DNA from: Curtobacterium sp. SGAir0471
GTDB taxonomy: Bacteria > Actinomycetota > Actinomycetes > Actinomycetales > Microbacteriaceae
Assembly: GCF_005490985.1 (NCBI RefSeq)
Contig: NZ_CP027869.1
Location: 2,914,001-2,978,000 of the forward strand
Direction of reading: 5' to 3'
DNA length: 64,000 nucleotides
The notes below the pieces were generated by a model. It ran no database searches, was not told the origin of the DNA, and saw only the letters and a list, made by a program, of their open reading frames with translations. Position numbers and translations under genes: made by a program. This document shows, one piece after another, positions 7,191 through 15,678 of this stretch; positions within the stretch are counted from its first letter, which is position 1, and each line of letters starts with the position of its first letter.

Positions 7191-8459
7191 ATGGGGAGGA
7201 CGACGGAGAGGTGGGCCCGGCTGCCCGTCGGGCCGCGGGAGCACCGCCAGGACGAACTGCTCGCGCTGGTGCTCGGCGTCGGCCTGGCCGTCACGACGAC
7301 GCTGTACGGCGCCGCGGGCGTGTACGAGGACGAGCAGGCACCGTGGTGGGTCTCGGCGCTGATGGTCGTCGCGAACGCCGCACCGATCGCGTTCCGCCGC
7401 CGGTGGCCGATGACGGTCGCCGTCGTGTCCGCGCTGGCGTTCGCCGCGACGCAGCTGCTCCACGTGCCCGAGATCGTCCTCGTCAACTTCACCCTCTTCA
7501 TCGCGCTCTACACGGTGGGCGCCTGGTGCTCGGACCGCGTCCGTGCCGAGGCGGTCCGCTGGGTGATCATCGGGGGGATGTTCGCCTGGGTGTTCGTCTC
7601 GCTCTCGTTCGGGTGGGCGGTGCCGAGTGCCCTGCCGAACGACGAGGACGCGCTCATCCCGCCGTACGTCGCGTACTCGCTGGTCAACATCCTGATCAAC
7701 GTGCTGTACTTCGGCGGTGCCTGGTACGCGGGCAACCGGGCGTGGGCGGCCGCGGGCGCCAAGCACGACCTCCGAGAGCGCACCGCCGAGCTCGCGGCCG
7801 AGCGGGAGCGCACGGCGGCCCAGGCGGTCACCCTCGAGCGGGTCCGGATCGCCCGCGAACTGCACGACGTGGTCGCGCACCACGTGTCGCTGATGGGCGT
7901 CCAGGCCGGAGCCGCGCGCCGCGTGGTCGACCGCGATCCTGCGCAGGCGACCGCCTCGCTCACCGTCGTCGAGGACAGCGCCCGCACGGCGGTCGAGGAA
8001 CTCCGTCGCATGCTCGGCACCCTGCGCGAGGACGACCGGGGTGCGAGCGCGACCGACACGGCACCGAGCACGGCAGGCCTCGGCCGGGTGCCGGAACTCG
8101 TCGAGGCCCTGCGGACCGCGGGCCACGACGGCGACCTCGTGGTCGTCGGCGACGAACGCCCGGTCCCGCCGACCGTCGGCGCGGTGGCGTTCCGGATCGC
8201 GCAGGAGGCCGTGACGAACGTCGTGAAGCACGCCGGGCCGACCGCCAGGGCCGACCTGCGGCTGCGCTACCTCGACGACGGCATCGAGGTCGAGGTCACG
8301 GACGACGGACACGGCGCCCGAGCGGCCCGCAGCACGAGCGGCAGCGGGCTGGGACACGTCGGGATGCGGGAACGCGTCGCCGCGGTGGGTGGACGCATCG
8401 AGATCGGGCCGCGTGCCCGGGGAGGGTACCTGGTACGGGCATGGCTGCCGACGACCTGA
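7191..8459 (+). CDS. HisKA_3-type sensor histidine kinase
   Basis: A 422-residue membrane sensor kinase. Four to six hydrophobic segments fill residues about 24-180, then a coiled helix rich in ERTAELAAERERTAA leads to the HisKA_3 dimerisation box RIARELHDVVAHHVSLM, with phospho-acceptor H225. The ATPase part follows: REAVTN-like QEAVTNVVKHAG (N box) and SGSGLGHVGMRERVAAVGG (G boxes). This is the NarL-partner/DesK-like class. ATG 7191 is chosen because TAGCGT lies seven bases upstream; longer in-frame starts would run into the MFS gene. It overlaps the response regulator by 19 bases. The signal is unknown, but the downstream ABC exporter is the likely target operon. Confidence 0.88.
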   Translation: MGRTTERWARLPVGPREHRQDELLALVLGVGLAVTTTLYGAAGVYEDEQAPWWVSALMVVANAAPIAFRRRWPMTVAVVSALAFAATQLLHVPEIVLVNFTLFIALYTVGAWCSDRVRAEAVRWVIIGGMFAWVFVSLSFGWAVPSALPNDEDALIPPYVAYSLVNILINVLYFGGAWYAGNRAWAAAGAKHDLRERTAELAAERERTAAQAVTLERVRIARELHDVVAHHVSLMGVQAGAARRVVDRDPAQATASLTVVEDSARTAVEELRRMLGTLREDDRGASATDTAPSTAGLGRVPELVEALRTAGHDGDLVVVGDERPVPPTVGAVAFRIAQEAVTNVVKHAGPTARADLRLRYLDDGIEVEVTDDGHGARAARSTSGSGLGHVGMRERVAAVGGRIEIGPRARGGYLVRAWLPTT

Positions 8460-9154
8460 CGATCGTGCTCGCGGACGACCAGGACCTGGTGCGCGCCGGC
8501 TTCCGCGTCATCCTGGAGTCCGAGCCGGGCTTCCGGGTGGTCGGCGAGGCCCCGGACGGAGCCGCCGCGGTCGACGCCGTCGTCGCACTGCGGCCGGACG
8601 TGGTGTGCCTCGACGTGCAGATGCCGGGCGTCGACGGGCTCGAGGCGGCACGGCGGATCGGTGCGCTGCCGGATCCTCCGGCGGTCCTCGTGCTCACCAC
8701 GTTCGACGACGACGACGCCCTCTTCCAGGCGCTCGAGGCGGGGGCGAGCGGGTTCCTGCTGAAGAACGCCTCCCCCGAACGGCTGATCGACGCCGTCCGG
8801 ACGATCGCAGCCGGGGACGCGTTGCTCGCCCCCGACGTCACCCGTCGGGTGATCAGCCGCGCGACCGCCGGTCACGGGCCGGACTGCCCCGGGGCCGACG
8901 GCGGCGACGGTGGGACGGCCGCTCCGGAGACCGGCGCGGCCGCGATCGCCGCGGCCGGCCTCACCGAGCGCGAGGCCGAGGTGCTGCGCCTGCTCTCCCG
9001 CGGGTACAGCAACGCCGAGATCGCCCGCGAGCTCTTCGTCGGCGAGGCCACCGTGAAGACGCACGTGTCGAACGTCCTGCAGAAGACCGGAGTGCGGGAC
9101 CGGATCCAGGCGGTCGTCTGGGCCTTCGAACGGGGCGTCGCCTCCGCGAGCTGA
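8441..9154 (+). CDS. NarL/LuxR-type response regulator
   Basis: A 237-residue response regulator. The receiver domain (1-125) shows acidic D12/D13, phospho-acceptor D58 in VVCLDVQMPG, switch Thr in LVLTTFDDDD and Lys in SGFLLKNASP. A linker of about 35 Gly/Ala/Pro-rich residues follows. The LuxR/GerE helix-turn-helix is at about 173-217 (LTEREAEVLRLLSRGYSNAE, then VGEATVKTHVSNVLQKTG). It starts inside the kinase gene, so the pair is co-translated. An inverted repeat at 9208-9233, ahead of the ABC genes, is a candidate binding site for it. Confidence 0.9.
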   Translation: MAADDLTIVLADDQDLVRAGFRVILESEPGFRVVGEAPDGAAAVDAVVALRPDVVCLDVQMPGVDGLEAARRIGALPDPPAVLVLTTFDDDDALFQALEAGASGFLLKNASPERLIDAVRTIAAGDALLAPDVTRRVISRATAGHGPDCPGADGGDGGTAAPETGAAAIAAAGLTEREAEVLRLLSRGYSNAEIARELFVGEATVKTHVSNVLQKTGVRDRIQAVVWAFERGVASAS

Positions 9155-9207
9155 CGGAGCGCCGACGGAGTCCGCTCCCCCGTGCGGTGGAGCCGAGGCT
9201 CCGGGAA

Positions 9208-9233
9208 GTCCCACCTCGTGCCGGAGGTGGGAC
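9208..9233. promoter_or_regulatory. Inverted repeat upstream of the ABC exporter promoter
   Basis: GTCCCACCTC and GAGGTGGGAC, perfect 10-base arms around GTGCCG. It ends 15 bases before a TAGCGT -10 (9249-9254) that would serve the ABC genes, so it sits where an activator would bind. It could alternatively be the terminator of the response-regulator gene. Confidence 0.5.
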
Positions 9234-9248
9234 GGGCCTGCCGGACCG

Positions 9249-9254
9249 TAGCGT
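9249..9254 (+). promoter_or_regulatory. -10 box of the NatAB-like operon
   Basis: TAGCGT about 40 bases upstream of ATG 9295, giving a short 5' leader that contains AAGGGGACGG as ribosome binding site. No convincing -35 is visible, consistent with an activator-dependent promoter. Confidence 0.4.
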
Positions 9255-9294
9255 CGAGACGTCGGCGAGGACCGCCGGCGGAAGGGGACGGGCG

Positions 9295-10176
9295 ATGCTC
9301 ACCATCGAAGGGGTCACGAAGCACTTCGGCGACCGCCGGGTGCTCGACGACGTGGGGTTCTCGGTCGGCAGCGGTCGGCTGACCGGGTTCGTCGGCGGCA
9401 ACGGCGCCGGCAAGACGACGACCATGCGGATCCTGCTCGGCGTGCTGCAGGCGGACAGTGGACGGGTGTCGATCGACGGCAGCGAGGTCGGGCCGACCGA
9501 CCGCCGCCGCTTCGGCTACATGCCCGAGGAACGCGGGCTCTACCCGAAGATGGCGGTCGCCGAGCAGATCACCTACCTGGCGCGTCTGCACGGCGTCGAC
9601 AAGCGGACCGCCGGGCAGCGCACGGGCGCGCTGCTCGAACGCCTCGACCTCGCGCAGCACGCGGGCGACGCCGTCGAGAAGCTCTCCCTGGGCAACCAGC
9701 AGCGTGTGCAGGTCGCCGCCGCACTCGTGCACGACCCCGAGGTCCTGGTGCTCGACGAGCCGTTCTCGGGCCTCGACCCGATGGCCGTCGACACCGTGCT
9801 CGGCGTCCTCCGCGAACAGGCCGCCACGGGCGTCCCGGTGCTCTTCTCGAGCCACCAGCTCGACGTGGTCGAACGGCTCTGCGACGACGTGGTCGTGATC
9901 GCCGACGGCACGATCCGCGCCGCCGGCTCCCAGGAGGACCTGCGCCGCAGCGCCGGGCCCGCCGCGTGGGAGCTGCTCGTCGACGGCGACGTCGCCTGGC
10001 TCCGCGACGAACCGGGTGTTACCGTGCGCGAGTTCGACGGCGGCTACGCCGTGTTCGAGGCCGACGACACCACCGCGCAGCGCGTCCTGCAACGCGCCGT
10101 CCAGCACGGCACGGTGGGGTCGTTCGCCCCGCGGGTGCCCCGGCTCAGCGAGGTCTTCCGGGAGGTCGTCCGATGA
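9295..10176 (+). CDS. NatA-like ABC exporter ATPase
   Basis: A 293-residue ABC ATPase. Walker A is GGNGAGKTTT (residues 34-43), the Q-loop region is GYMPEERGLYPKM, the signature is LSLGNQQRVQ, Walker B is VLVLDEPFSGLD, and the H-loop is FSSHQLDVV. The last 70 residues are the DUF4162-like tail seen in NatA/YhaQ-type ATPases. It energises the permease encoded next; their genes overlap as ATGA. The upstream two-component genes, inverted repeat and -10 suggest regulated expression, as for cell-envelope-stress exporters. Substrate unknown. Confidence 0.9.
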   Translation: MLTIEGVTKHFGDRRVLDDVGFSVGSGRLTGFVGGNGAGKTTTMRILLGVLQADSGRVSIDGSEVGPTDRRRFGYMPEERGLYPKMAVAEQITYLARLHGVDKRTAGQRTGALLERLDLAQHAGDAVEKLSLGNQQRVQVAAALVHDPEVLVLDEPFSGLDPMAVDTVLGVLREQAATGVPVLFSSHQLDVVERLCDDVVVIADGTIRAAGSQEDLRRSAGPAAWELLVDGDVAWLRDEPGVTVREFDGGYAVFEADDTTAQRVLQRAVQHGTVGSFAPRVPRLSEVFREVVR

Positions 10177-11249
10177 ACAGCTCCTTCGTGCAGGCGGTGC
10201 AGCTCGTGACTGCCCGCGAGATCCAGGCCCGCCTCCGCAGCAAGGCCTTCGTGGTCTCGGCGGCGATCCTGCTGGTGGTCGTCGTCGCCTCGATCGTGAT
10301 CGGCGGCATCGTCGGCAAGGCCACCGCGGACGACACGACACCCGTCGCGGTCGTCGACGGGGTCTCGCTCGAGTCCACCGACGGGTTCGACGTCACCCCG
10401 ACACGCACGGTCGCCCAGGCCGAGCGCCTGGTGCGCGACGGCGAGGTCGATGCGGCGATCGTGCCGTCCGACGACGCCCTCGGCTACTCGGTCGTCGGGC
10501 TCGACGACGCTCCGACCGACGTCGTGGACGCCCTGAGCGTCACGCCCCGCGTGGAACTGCTCGACCCGGGCGCCCTACCCGCCGGACTCGTGTCGCTCAT
10601 CGGCATCATGTTCGGCGTCGTGTTCTTCGCCTCGGCCGTGACCTTCGGCTCGTCGATCGCACAGAGCGTCGTCGAGGAGAAGTCCACCCGCGTGGTCGAG
10701 ATCCTGATGGCGGCGATCCCCGCTCGGGCACTGCTCGCCGGCAAGGTGCTCGGCAACAGCATCATGGCGTTCGCGCAGATCGTCGCGATCGCGGTCGCCG
10801 GAGTCGTGGCGCTGGCGGTCACCGGGCAGGACAACCTGTTCACCCTGCTCGGCCCGAGCGTGCTCTGGTTCGTCGGCTTCTTCGCGGTCGGCTTCGTGCT
10901 CATCGCCGCGCTGTTCGCCGCGTCCGCCGTGCTCGTCTCCCGCCAGGAGGACGTCGGCAGCGTCACCATGCCGGTGATGATGCTCGTGATGATCCCGTAC
11001 ATCCTGATCGTGGTGGCGGCGGACGACCCGACGATCGTGGGGATCATGTCGTACGTCCCGTTCAGCGCGCCGATCGGCATGCCGATGCGGATCTTCCTCG
11101 GGACCGCCGAGTGGTGGGAGCCGATCGTGTCGCTGCTCGTGGTCGCCGCGTCGGTCGTCGTCGTGGTCGCCGTGGGTGCGCGCATCTACGAGAACGCGCT
11201 CCTCCGCACGGGCGGTCGCGTGAAGCTGGCGGAGGCGCTGCGCGGCTGA
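10173..11249 (+). CDS. NatB-like ABC-2 permease
   Basis: A 358-residue ABC-2 type membrane subunit. One N-terminal helix (about 27-48) is followed by an extracytoplasmic loop of about 120 residues (ATADDTTPVAVVDGV onward), then five hydrophobic segments between about 145 and 350. The motif VVEEKSTRVVEILMAAIPARALLAGKVLG (starting near 168) is the conserved cytoplasmic helix of NatB/YhaP permeases that couples to the ATPase. The ATGA overlap with the ATPase gene ensures stoichiometric synthesis. A dispersed palindrome follows and probably ends the transcript. Confidence 0.88.
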   Translation: MNSSFVQAVQLVTAREIQARLRSKAFVVSAAILLVVVVASIVIGGIVGKATADDTTPVAVVDGVSLESTDGFDVTPTRTVAQAERLVRDGEVDAAIVPSDDALGYSVVGLDDAPTDVVDALSVTPRVELLDPGALPAGLVSLIGIMFGVVFFASAVTFGSSIAQSVVEEKSTRVVEILMAAIPARALLAGKVLGNSIMAFAQIVAIAVAGVVALAVTGQDNLFTLLGPSVLWFVGFFAVGFVLIAALFAASAVLVSRQEDVGSVTMPVMMLVMIPYILIVVAADDPTIVGIMSYVPFSAPIGMPMRIFLGTAEWWEPIVSLLVVAASVVVVVAVGARIYENALLRTGGRVKLAEALRG

Positions 11250-11261
11250 CGCCGCCGCGGC

Positions 11262-11303
11262 GGACGGGAGGCACGGGGCCAGCTGGCACCGTGCCTCCCG
11301 TCC
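11262..11303. repeat. Dispersed palindromic repeat, copy 3
   Basis: GGACGGGAGGCACGG, loop GCCAGCTGGC-like centre, then CCGTGCCTCCCGTCC. It lies between the convergent NatB-like permease and yeiH-like genes. The A/T change at position 12 of the left arm is matched in the right arm, so pairing is preserved. Confidence 0.88.
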
Positions 11304-11357
11304 GTCTCGTGGTCGCGTGGGAGCGTCGGTGGACGCCGCCTGCACGCGCCCTGCCCG

Positions 11358-12422
11358 TCAGAGCTGGCCGAAGGCCGCCTGCACGCCCAGGCTCGTCCCG
11401 GCGACGAGCACCCAGAGCACGATGCCGAGCAGCATCGGCCGGAACCCGGCACGACGCAGGGCCGCGAAGTCCGTCGAGACCCCGACCGCGGCGAGCGCCA
11501 CCGTGATGAGGAACGTCGCCGCCGTCGAGAACCCCGGAGCGGCCGCCGCGGGCAGGACCCCGGTGGTGCGGAGCAGCACGACGACGAGGAACCCGACCAG
11601 GAACCACGGGACCAACCGCAGCACGCGGACGCCCCCGGCGCGACGCGACCCGTCCGCGGTGTCCGGCCGCGTGCGAGCGGTGCGGCGTGCCTCCAGGCCG
11701 GCCAACCCGATCACGATCGGGATGATCATCAGCGTCCGGACCAGCTTGACGACGACCGCGGTGTCGGTCGCCTGGCGGCCGTACACCGTGGCGGTCGCGA
11801 CGACGGACGAGGTGTCGTTGACCGCGGTGCCCGCGAAGACGCCGAACGCGTGCTGCGACAGACCGAGCGCGTGTCCGACGAGGGGGAAGACGAATACCGC
11901 AGCGATGTTGCAGAGGAAGATGGTGGACAGCGCGTAGGCGACCTCGGCGCTGGCCGCCCCGACGACGGGTGTGACGGCCGCGATGGCGGAGGCCCCGCAG
12001 ATGCCGGTTCCGACGCCGATGAGCGTCCGGAGCGTGCTCGACACCCGGAGCAGCCGGCCGATCCCCCACGCGGCGACCAGGCAGACCACGAGCGTCGTGA
12101 GCATCACGGGCAGGGTCTCGCCACCGATGCGCAGGACCTCGCCGATCGACAGCTGCGCACCGAGGAGCACGACCGCGGCCTGCAGGACCCGGCTGGACGC
12201 GAACTTCACGCCGGGCTGGAGCCCACCGAGGTCGGCGGTCCCGTCGTCCTGCTGGCGTCGACGCCGCACGAGCCACCCCACCAGGGCGCCGAGCAGGACG
12301 GCCGGCACCGGACCGCCGACGACGGGGACCGCGCGGCCGACCAGGGTGGCGGCGATGCCGATCACGACGGCGAGGGCGACACCGGGCAGGGCGGCGGTGA
12401 TCGCCGGGCGGGTCAGGGTCAC
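11358..12422 (-). CDS. YeiH-type putative sulfate exporter (UPF0324)
   Basis: A 354-residue membrane protein with about ten hydrophobic segments, of the YeiH/PSE (UPF0324) family. Characteristic blocks are GVKFASSRVLQAAVVLLGAQ, GVGTGICGASAIAAVTPVV and FAGTAVNDTSSVVATATVYG. Members are annotated as putative sulfate exporters; transport has not been clearly shown for most of them. The start is GTG. CATGAT lies six bases upstream on this strand, fitting the leaderless pattern. The lipoprotein gene lies 28 bases upstream in the same direction, but that -10 suggests an independent promoter. Confidence 0.82.
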   Translation of the reverse strand: MTLTRPAITAALPGVALAVVIGIAATLVGRAVPVVGGPVPAVLLGALVGWLVRRRRQQDDGTADLGGLQPGVKFASSRVLQAAVVLLGAQLSIGEVLRIGGETLPVMLTTLVVCLVAAWGIGRLLRVSSTLRTLIGVGTGICGASAIAAVTPVVGAASAEVAYALSTIFLCNIAAVFVFPLVGHALGLSQHAFGVFAGTAVNDTSSVVATATVYGRQATDTAVVVKLVRTLMIIPIVIGLAGLEARRTARTRPDTADGSRRAGGVRVLRLVPWFLVGFLVVVLLRTTGVLPAAAAPGFSTAATFLITVALAAVGVSTDFAALRRAGFRPMLLGIVLWVLVAGTSLGVQAAFGQL

Positions 12423-12450
12423 CCTGACATCATGCCACCGGCACGACGGC

Positions 12451-13065
12451 TCACGGCGTCGGTGGGACGTCCCCGGACATCACGACCCGGCCGGTGGCGT
12501 CGCTCCACGTGTAGGTCGCGGTCGCCCGGCCGGACGGGTCGGCGTTGCTGTCCGAGCCCTGCGGGTACCGGTACTCGACGCGGATCGCGTCCGCCGACTC
12601 CCGCGTGACCTGCGGGACGAACGGGTACTGCTCCTTCGTGGCCGTCCCGAGGTACGACCCGTCGTGGAACAGCAGGATCGCGACCGGGGAGCTCGCGGTG
12701 GCGTCGGCCACGCTGACGCTCACCGCGGACAGTGCGGCGCATCCGTCGTAGGTCGAGGTGTCCGCGTGCGAGGCGTCCCAGCGCGCGGACTCGAGTCCGG
12801 CGGGCAGCGGCAGGTCCGCGATCGGCCCAGCGGCGGCTGCGGCACCGTCGGACGGTCCGCAGGACGGCGTCGCGGTCGGTGCCGACGACCCCGTGGCGGG
12901 TGCAGCGCCCGCAGCGGACGAGGCCGACGGCGAGGGTGTGACCGTCCGCGTCACGGTGGCGGTCGGTCCGGCGTCGCTCCCGCCGGTGCACCCGGCGAGC
13001 GCGAGGGTGGCTCCGGCAGCGACGAGCAGCAGGCCGACGGGACGGGAGTGACGGGTGAGACGCAT
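12451..13065 (-). CDS. LppP/LprE-like lipoprotein
   Basis: A 204-residue lipoprotein with lipobox L-A-G-C (cysteine 26), then a Thr/Ser/Ala-rich linker and a compact domain. Features CGPSDGAAAAA, a paired cysteine in TYDGCAALSAVSVSVADA and SSPVAILLFHDGSYLGTAT match the LppP/LprE domain (PF14041) first noted in mycobacterial lipoproteins. Two cysteines probably form a disulfide. ATG 13065 is chosen over upstream in-frame starts because the lipoprotein signal begins there. Function unknown; a surface or envelope role is expected. Confidence 0.75.
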   Translation of the reverse strand: MRLTRHSRPVGLLLVAAGATLALAGCTGGSDAGPTATVTRTVTPSPSASSAAGAAPATGSSAPTATPSCGPSDGAAAAAGPIADLPLPAGLESARWDASHADTSTYDGCAALSAVSVSVADATASSPVAILLFHDGSYLGTATKEQYPFVPQVTRESADAIRVEYRYPQGSDSNADPSGRATATYTWSDATGRVVMSGDVPPTP

Positions 13066-13237
13066 GAGACCACCCTGCTCCTCGCGCTGTCCGGACGTTC
13101 GTCCCCCGACCGCACCACCGGCTGGAAGCAACCCCTTCCTCCGGCGTACCATCCAGGCGGAAGCAAGGGCGGTTCCGAACACCTCCCGAGCGCCGACCTC
13201 ACGGGCCGGTCGAGTCAGACACAGATCAGAGCACGCC

Positions 13238-13579
13238 GTGACCGAACACCTCATCGAGTACGTCGCCCGCGACCGAACGGGCATCACCACCGTCGTCACC
13301 ACGACCGGTGTCTTCGACGTGGACACCGTCATCGACCACATCCGCGCCGGCCACGCCGGCTACTACGTCGCTGCCGACTCGTGGAAGCGCACGCCGGTCC
13401 GGAGCATGTCGTTCATCGGCGGCTCGTACCTGTTCGCGAACTGGGACGGCACGAAGCGGAACATGCTCCACGACCTCGCCTTCCGCATGCCGACGCGTGC
13501 GGTCGAGGTCGTCCAGCAGCCACGGCGCTCGTGGCGGCTGACGCGCGCCCTGCGCGGACTGTTCTCACGGGCGGCCTGA
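13238..13579 (+). CDS. Small uncharacterised protein
   Basis: A 113-residue basic protein with start GTG, sequence MTEHLIEYVARDRTGITTVV, then HIRAGHAGYYVAADSWKR and a C-terminus rich in arginine (QPRRSWRLTRALRGLFSRAA). It is probably cytoplasmic, as there is no signal or membrane helix. Codon-position GC bias and clean boundaries support it as a gene. It is divergent from the lipoprotein gene and followed by a dispersed palindrome. No family recognised. Confidence 0.6.
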   Translation: MTEHLIEYVARDRTGITTVVTTTGVFDVDTVIDHIRAGHAGYYVAADSWKRTPVRSMSFIGGSYLFANWDGTKRNMLHDLAFRMPTRAVEVVQQPRRSWRLTRALRGLFSRAA

Positions 13580-13595
13580 CCCCCCGACTGCAGAC

Positions 13596-13635
13596 GGACG
13601 GGAGGCGCGGTGCCAGCCGGCACCGCGCCTCCCGT
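13596..13635. repeat. Dispersed palindromic repeat, copy 4
   Basis: GGACGGGAGGCGCGGTGCC and GGCACCGCGCCTCCCGT form almost perfect arms with loop AGCC. It lies between two convergent genes, the small protein and the ABC-2 permease. The outermost bases of the right arm differ (GTGGC instead of GTCC). Confidence 0.88.
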
Positions 13636-13676
13636 GGCGTGCGTGGTCACGTCGTGACCCGTGGGCGGCTCCGTCG

Positions 13677-14534
13677 TCAGACGTCGCGCTTCTTCACCGC
13701 GGCCAGCGCGACCACGCCGATCGCGACGACCCACGCCGCCAGGACCCCGCCACCGGCCCAGCCGTCCAGCACGACGCCCTCGGGTGCAGGCTGCGCGGCG
13801 GAGCGTTCGTAGGTGTAGAGCTGGCTGCCGGCCTGGTCGGGCAGGAACCGCGACACGTCGAGGAGCCACTGCTGGTCCACCAGACCGGCGACGAGCTGCA
13901 GCACGATCGGCACGACGAGCAGCACGCCGAGCGCGATGGCGATGCCGCCGGCGCTGGAGCGGACGAGGAGCCCGATGCCGAAGGCGAGCAGGGCGATCCC
14001 GGTGACGTAGACCGACGATCCGAGGACCGGCATGACGACCGCGGGATCGGCCAGATCGGCGTGCACGCCCTTGTCCGCCTGGAAGAACGCGACGAGCGCG
14101 ACGCCGATCCAGGTCGAGACGGCGCTGACGACGAAGGTCGCGACGGCGAGGACCACGGCCTTGGCGAGGATCGCACCCGTGCGTCCGGGGTCGGCCGTGA
14201 AGGTGGACCGGACCTGGCCGGTGCCGTACTCCCCGGTGATGATGAGGACTCCGAGCACCGCGGCGACCAGGACGGTGAACCCGACGGACGAGGTGCTCAG
14301 CAGGACGATCTGCCGGTTCGCGATCTCCTGCGTGACCTCGGCACCCTCTGGGAGTCCCATCACGGGGGCAGCGGCGCCGATCATCGCGCCGAGACCGATC
14401 GTGAGGGCGACGATGATGGCGTAGCACCACCAGGTGGACCGGATGCTGCGGAACTTGATCCACTCGCTGCGGACCAGGCGGCCGAACCCGAGGCCGACGC
14501 CGCTGGGCATGCCTGTGGCGGTCGCGGCGCTCAT
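13677..14534 (-). CDS. ABC-2 type permease
   Basis: A 285-residue permease with about six hydrophobic segments. The N-terminal amphipathic stretch FGRLVRSEWIKFRSIRSTWW is typical of actinobacterial ABC-2 permeases, and GEYGTGQVRSTFTADPGRT lies in the cytoplasmic coupling loop. It overlaps the ATPase gene upstream by four bases (ATGA). Together they form a self-contained exporter of the bacitracin/daunorubicin-like class; the substrate is not evident. It ends in KKRDV. A dispersed palindrome sits just beyond its stop. Confidence 0.85.
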   Translation of the reverse strand: MSAATATGMPSGVGLGFGRLVRSEWIKFRSIRSTWWCYAIIVALTIGLGAMIGAAAPVMGLPEGAEVTQEIANRQIVLLSTSSVGFTVLVAAVLGVLIITGEYGTGQVRSTFTADPGRTGAILAKAVVLAVATFVVSAVSTWIGVALVAFFQADKGVHADLADPAVVMPVLGSSVYVTGIALLAFGIGLLVRSSAGGIAIALGVLLVVPIVLQLVAGLVDQQWLLDVSRFLPDQAGSQLYTYERSAAQPAPEGVVLDGWAGGGVLAAWVVAIGVVALAAVKKRDV

Positions 14535-15451
14535 CGGGCGACCTCCGCCTGGTACTCGACCTCGTCCTTGGTCAGGGCCATGTACGCCTCCTCGAGGCTC
14601 GCACCCATCGGGGTGAGTTCGTGCAGCACCGCACCGCTCTGCGCGGCGATGGTGCCGATCTGCTGCGCGTCGGGCCCGACCACCACGAAGGCGCCGTCCT
14701 CGCGCGGGGTGATCGACGACGCTGCGGAGCCGACGGCCCCGAACAGCTGGTCGGGGTGCGGTGTCCGGACGAGGGTGCGTGCACCGCCGCCCTGCCCGCT
14801 GCCGGCGACGAACTCCGCGATCGGAGCGTCCGCGAGCACCTTGCCGCGACCGAGGACGACGACGCGGTCGGCGGTCTGGGCCATCTCGCTCATCAGGTGG
14901 CTGGAGAGGAAGACCGTGCGCCCCTCGGACGCCAGGTGCCGGGCGAGCTGACGCACCCACACGACACCGTCCGGGTCGAGGCCGTTGACCGGCTCGTCCA
15001 GGATCAGGGTCTTCGGGTCGCCGAGCAGTGCCGCCGCGATGCCGAGCCGCTGCCCCATGCCGAGGGAGAACCCGCCGACGCGCTTCTTCGCGACCGACTC
15101 GAGCCCGGTGAGCTCGATGACGTGGTGCACGCGGGACTTCGGGATGCCGTGCGTCGCCGCGAGCGAGAGCAGGTGGTTGGAGGCGCTGCGCCCCGAGTGG
15201 ACGGCCTTCGCCTCGAGCAGCGCCCCGACCTGGCGGAGCGGGTCGCGGAAGGACCGGTACTCCTGCCCGTTGACCCGCACGTGACCGCCCGTGGGCGTGT
15301 CGAGGCCCATGATCATCCGCATGGTCGTGGACTTGCCGGCACCGTTCGGGCCGAGGAAGCCGGTGACGATGCCGGGTCGGACGACGAAGGAGATGTCGTC
15401 GACGGCGGTCTTGGCGCCGTAGCGCTTGGACAGATGCTCGATCTCGATCAC
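14531..15451 (-). CDS. ABC exporter ATPase
   Basis: A 306-residue ATPase with Walker A GPNGAGKST (34-42), signature FSLGMGQRLG, Walker B LILDEPVNGLD and H-loop SSHLMSE. The variant LSLGMGQR-type signature and the AKAVHSGRSASNHL loop place it with BcrA/DrrA-like exporter subunits. I chose GTG 15451 (MIEIEHLSKRYG) because TAGCGT on this strand lies exactly seven bases before it. Another GTG three codons upstream overlaps that box. It is co-translated with the permease. The variable C-terminal 80 residues probably regulate or contact the permease. Confidence 0.87.
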   Translation of the reverse strand: MIEIEHLSKRYGAKTAVDDISFVVRPGIVTGFLGPNGAGKSTTMRMIMGLDTPTGGHVRVNGQEYRSFRDPLRQVGALLEAKAVHSGRSASNHLLSLAATHGIPKSRVHHVIELTGLESVAKKRVGGFSLGMGQRLGIAAALLGDPKTLILDEPVNGLDPDGVVWVRQLARHLASEGRTVFLSSHLMSEMAQTADRVVVLGRGKVLADAPIAEFVAGSGQGGGARTLVRTPHPDQLFGAVGSAASSITPREDGAFVVVGPDAQQIGTIAAQSGAVLHELTPMGASLEEAYMALTKDEVEYQAEVAR

Positions 15452-15458
15452 GTCGTCC

Positions 15459-15464
15459 ACGCTA
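15459..15464 (-). promoter_or_regulatory. -10 box of leaderless ABC ATPase gene
   Basis: TAGCGT on the minus strand, seven bases before GTG 15451; same layout as before the kinase gene at 7191. Confidence 0.5.
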
Positions 15465-15678
15465 TTTCCGCGGGCCCGTCGAGCGCGTCCCCCCACGGGT
15501 GGAGACCCGAGGTCATCCCAGCGGAGGACTCGCGCGTGCCCGACCGCGCTGGACGACCACCCCGACGCCGCACCAATCCGGCTGCGCAGCTGCTCCGAAA
15601 CCCCTGTACGACGACGACGCTGCCCCTGTGCGGTGACCTCGAGACGCCGTCGTGGAACGCATTCGGAAGGACAGCACC

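Noticed and set aside
13147..13152. TACCAT box considered as the promoter of the small gene at 13238
   Set aside because: There is no matching -35 and the leader would be about 80 bases; not strong enough to list as a feature.
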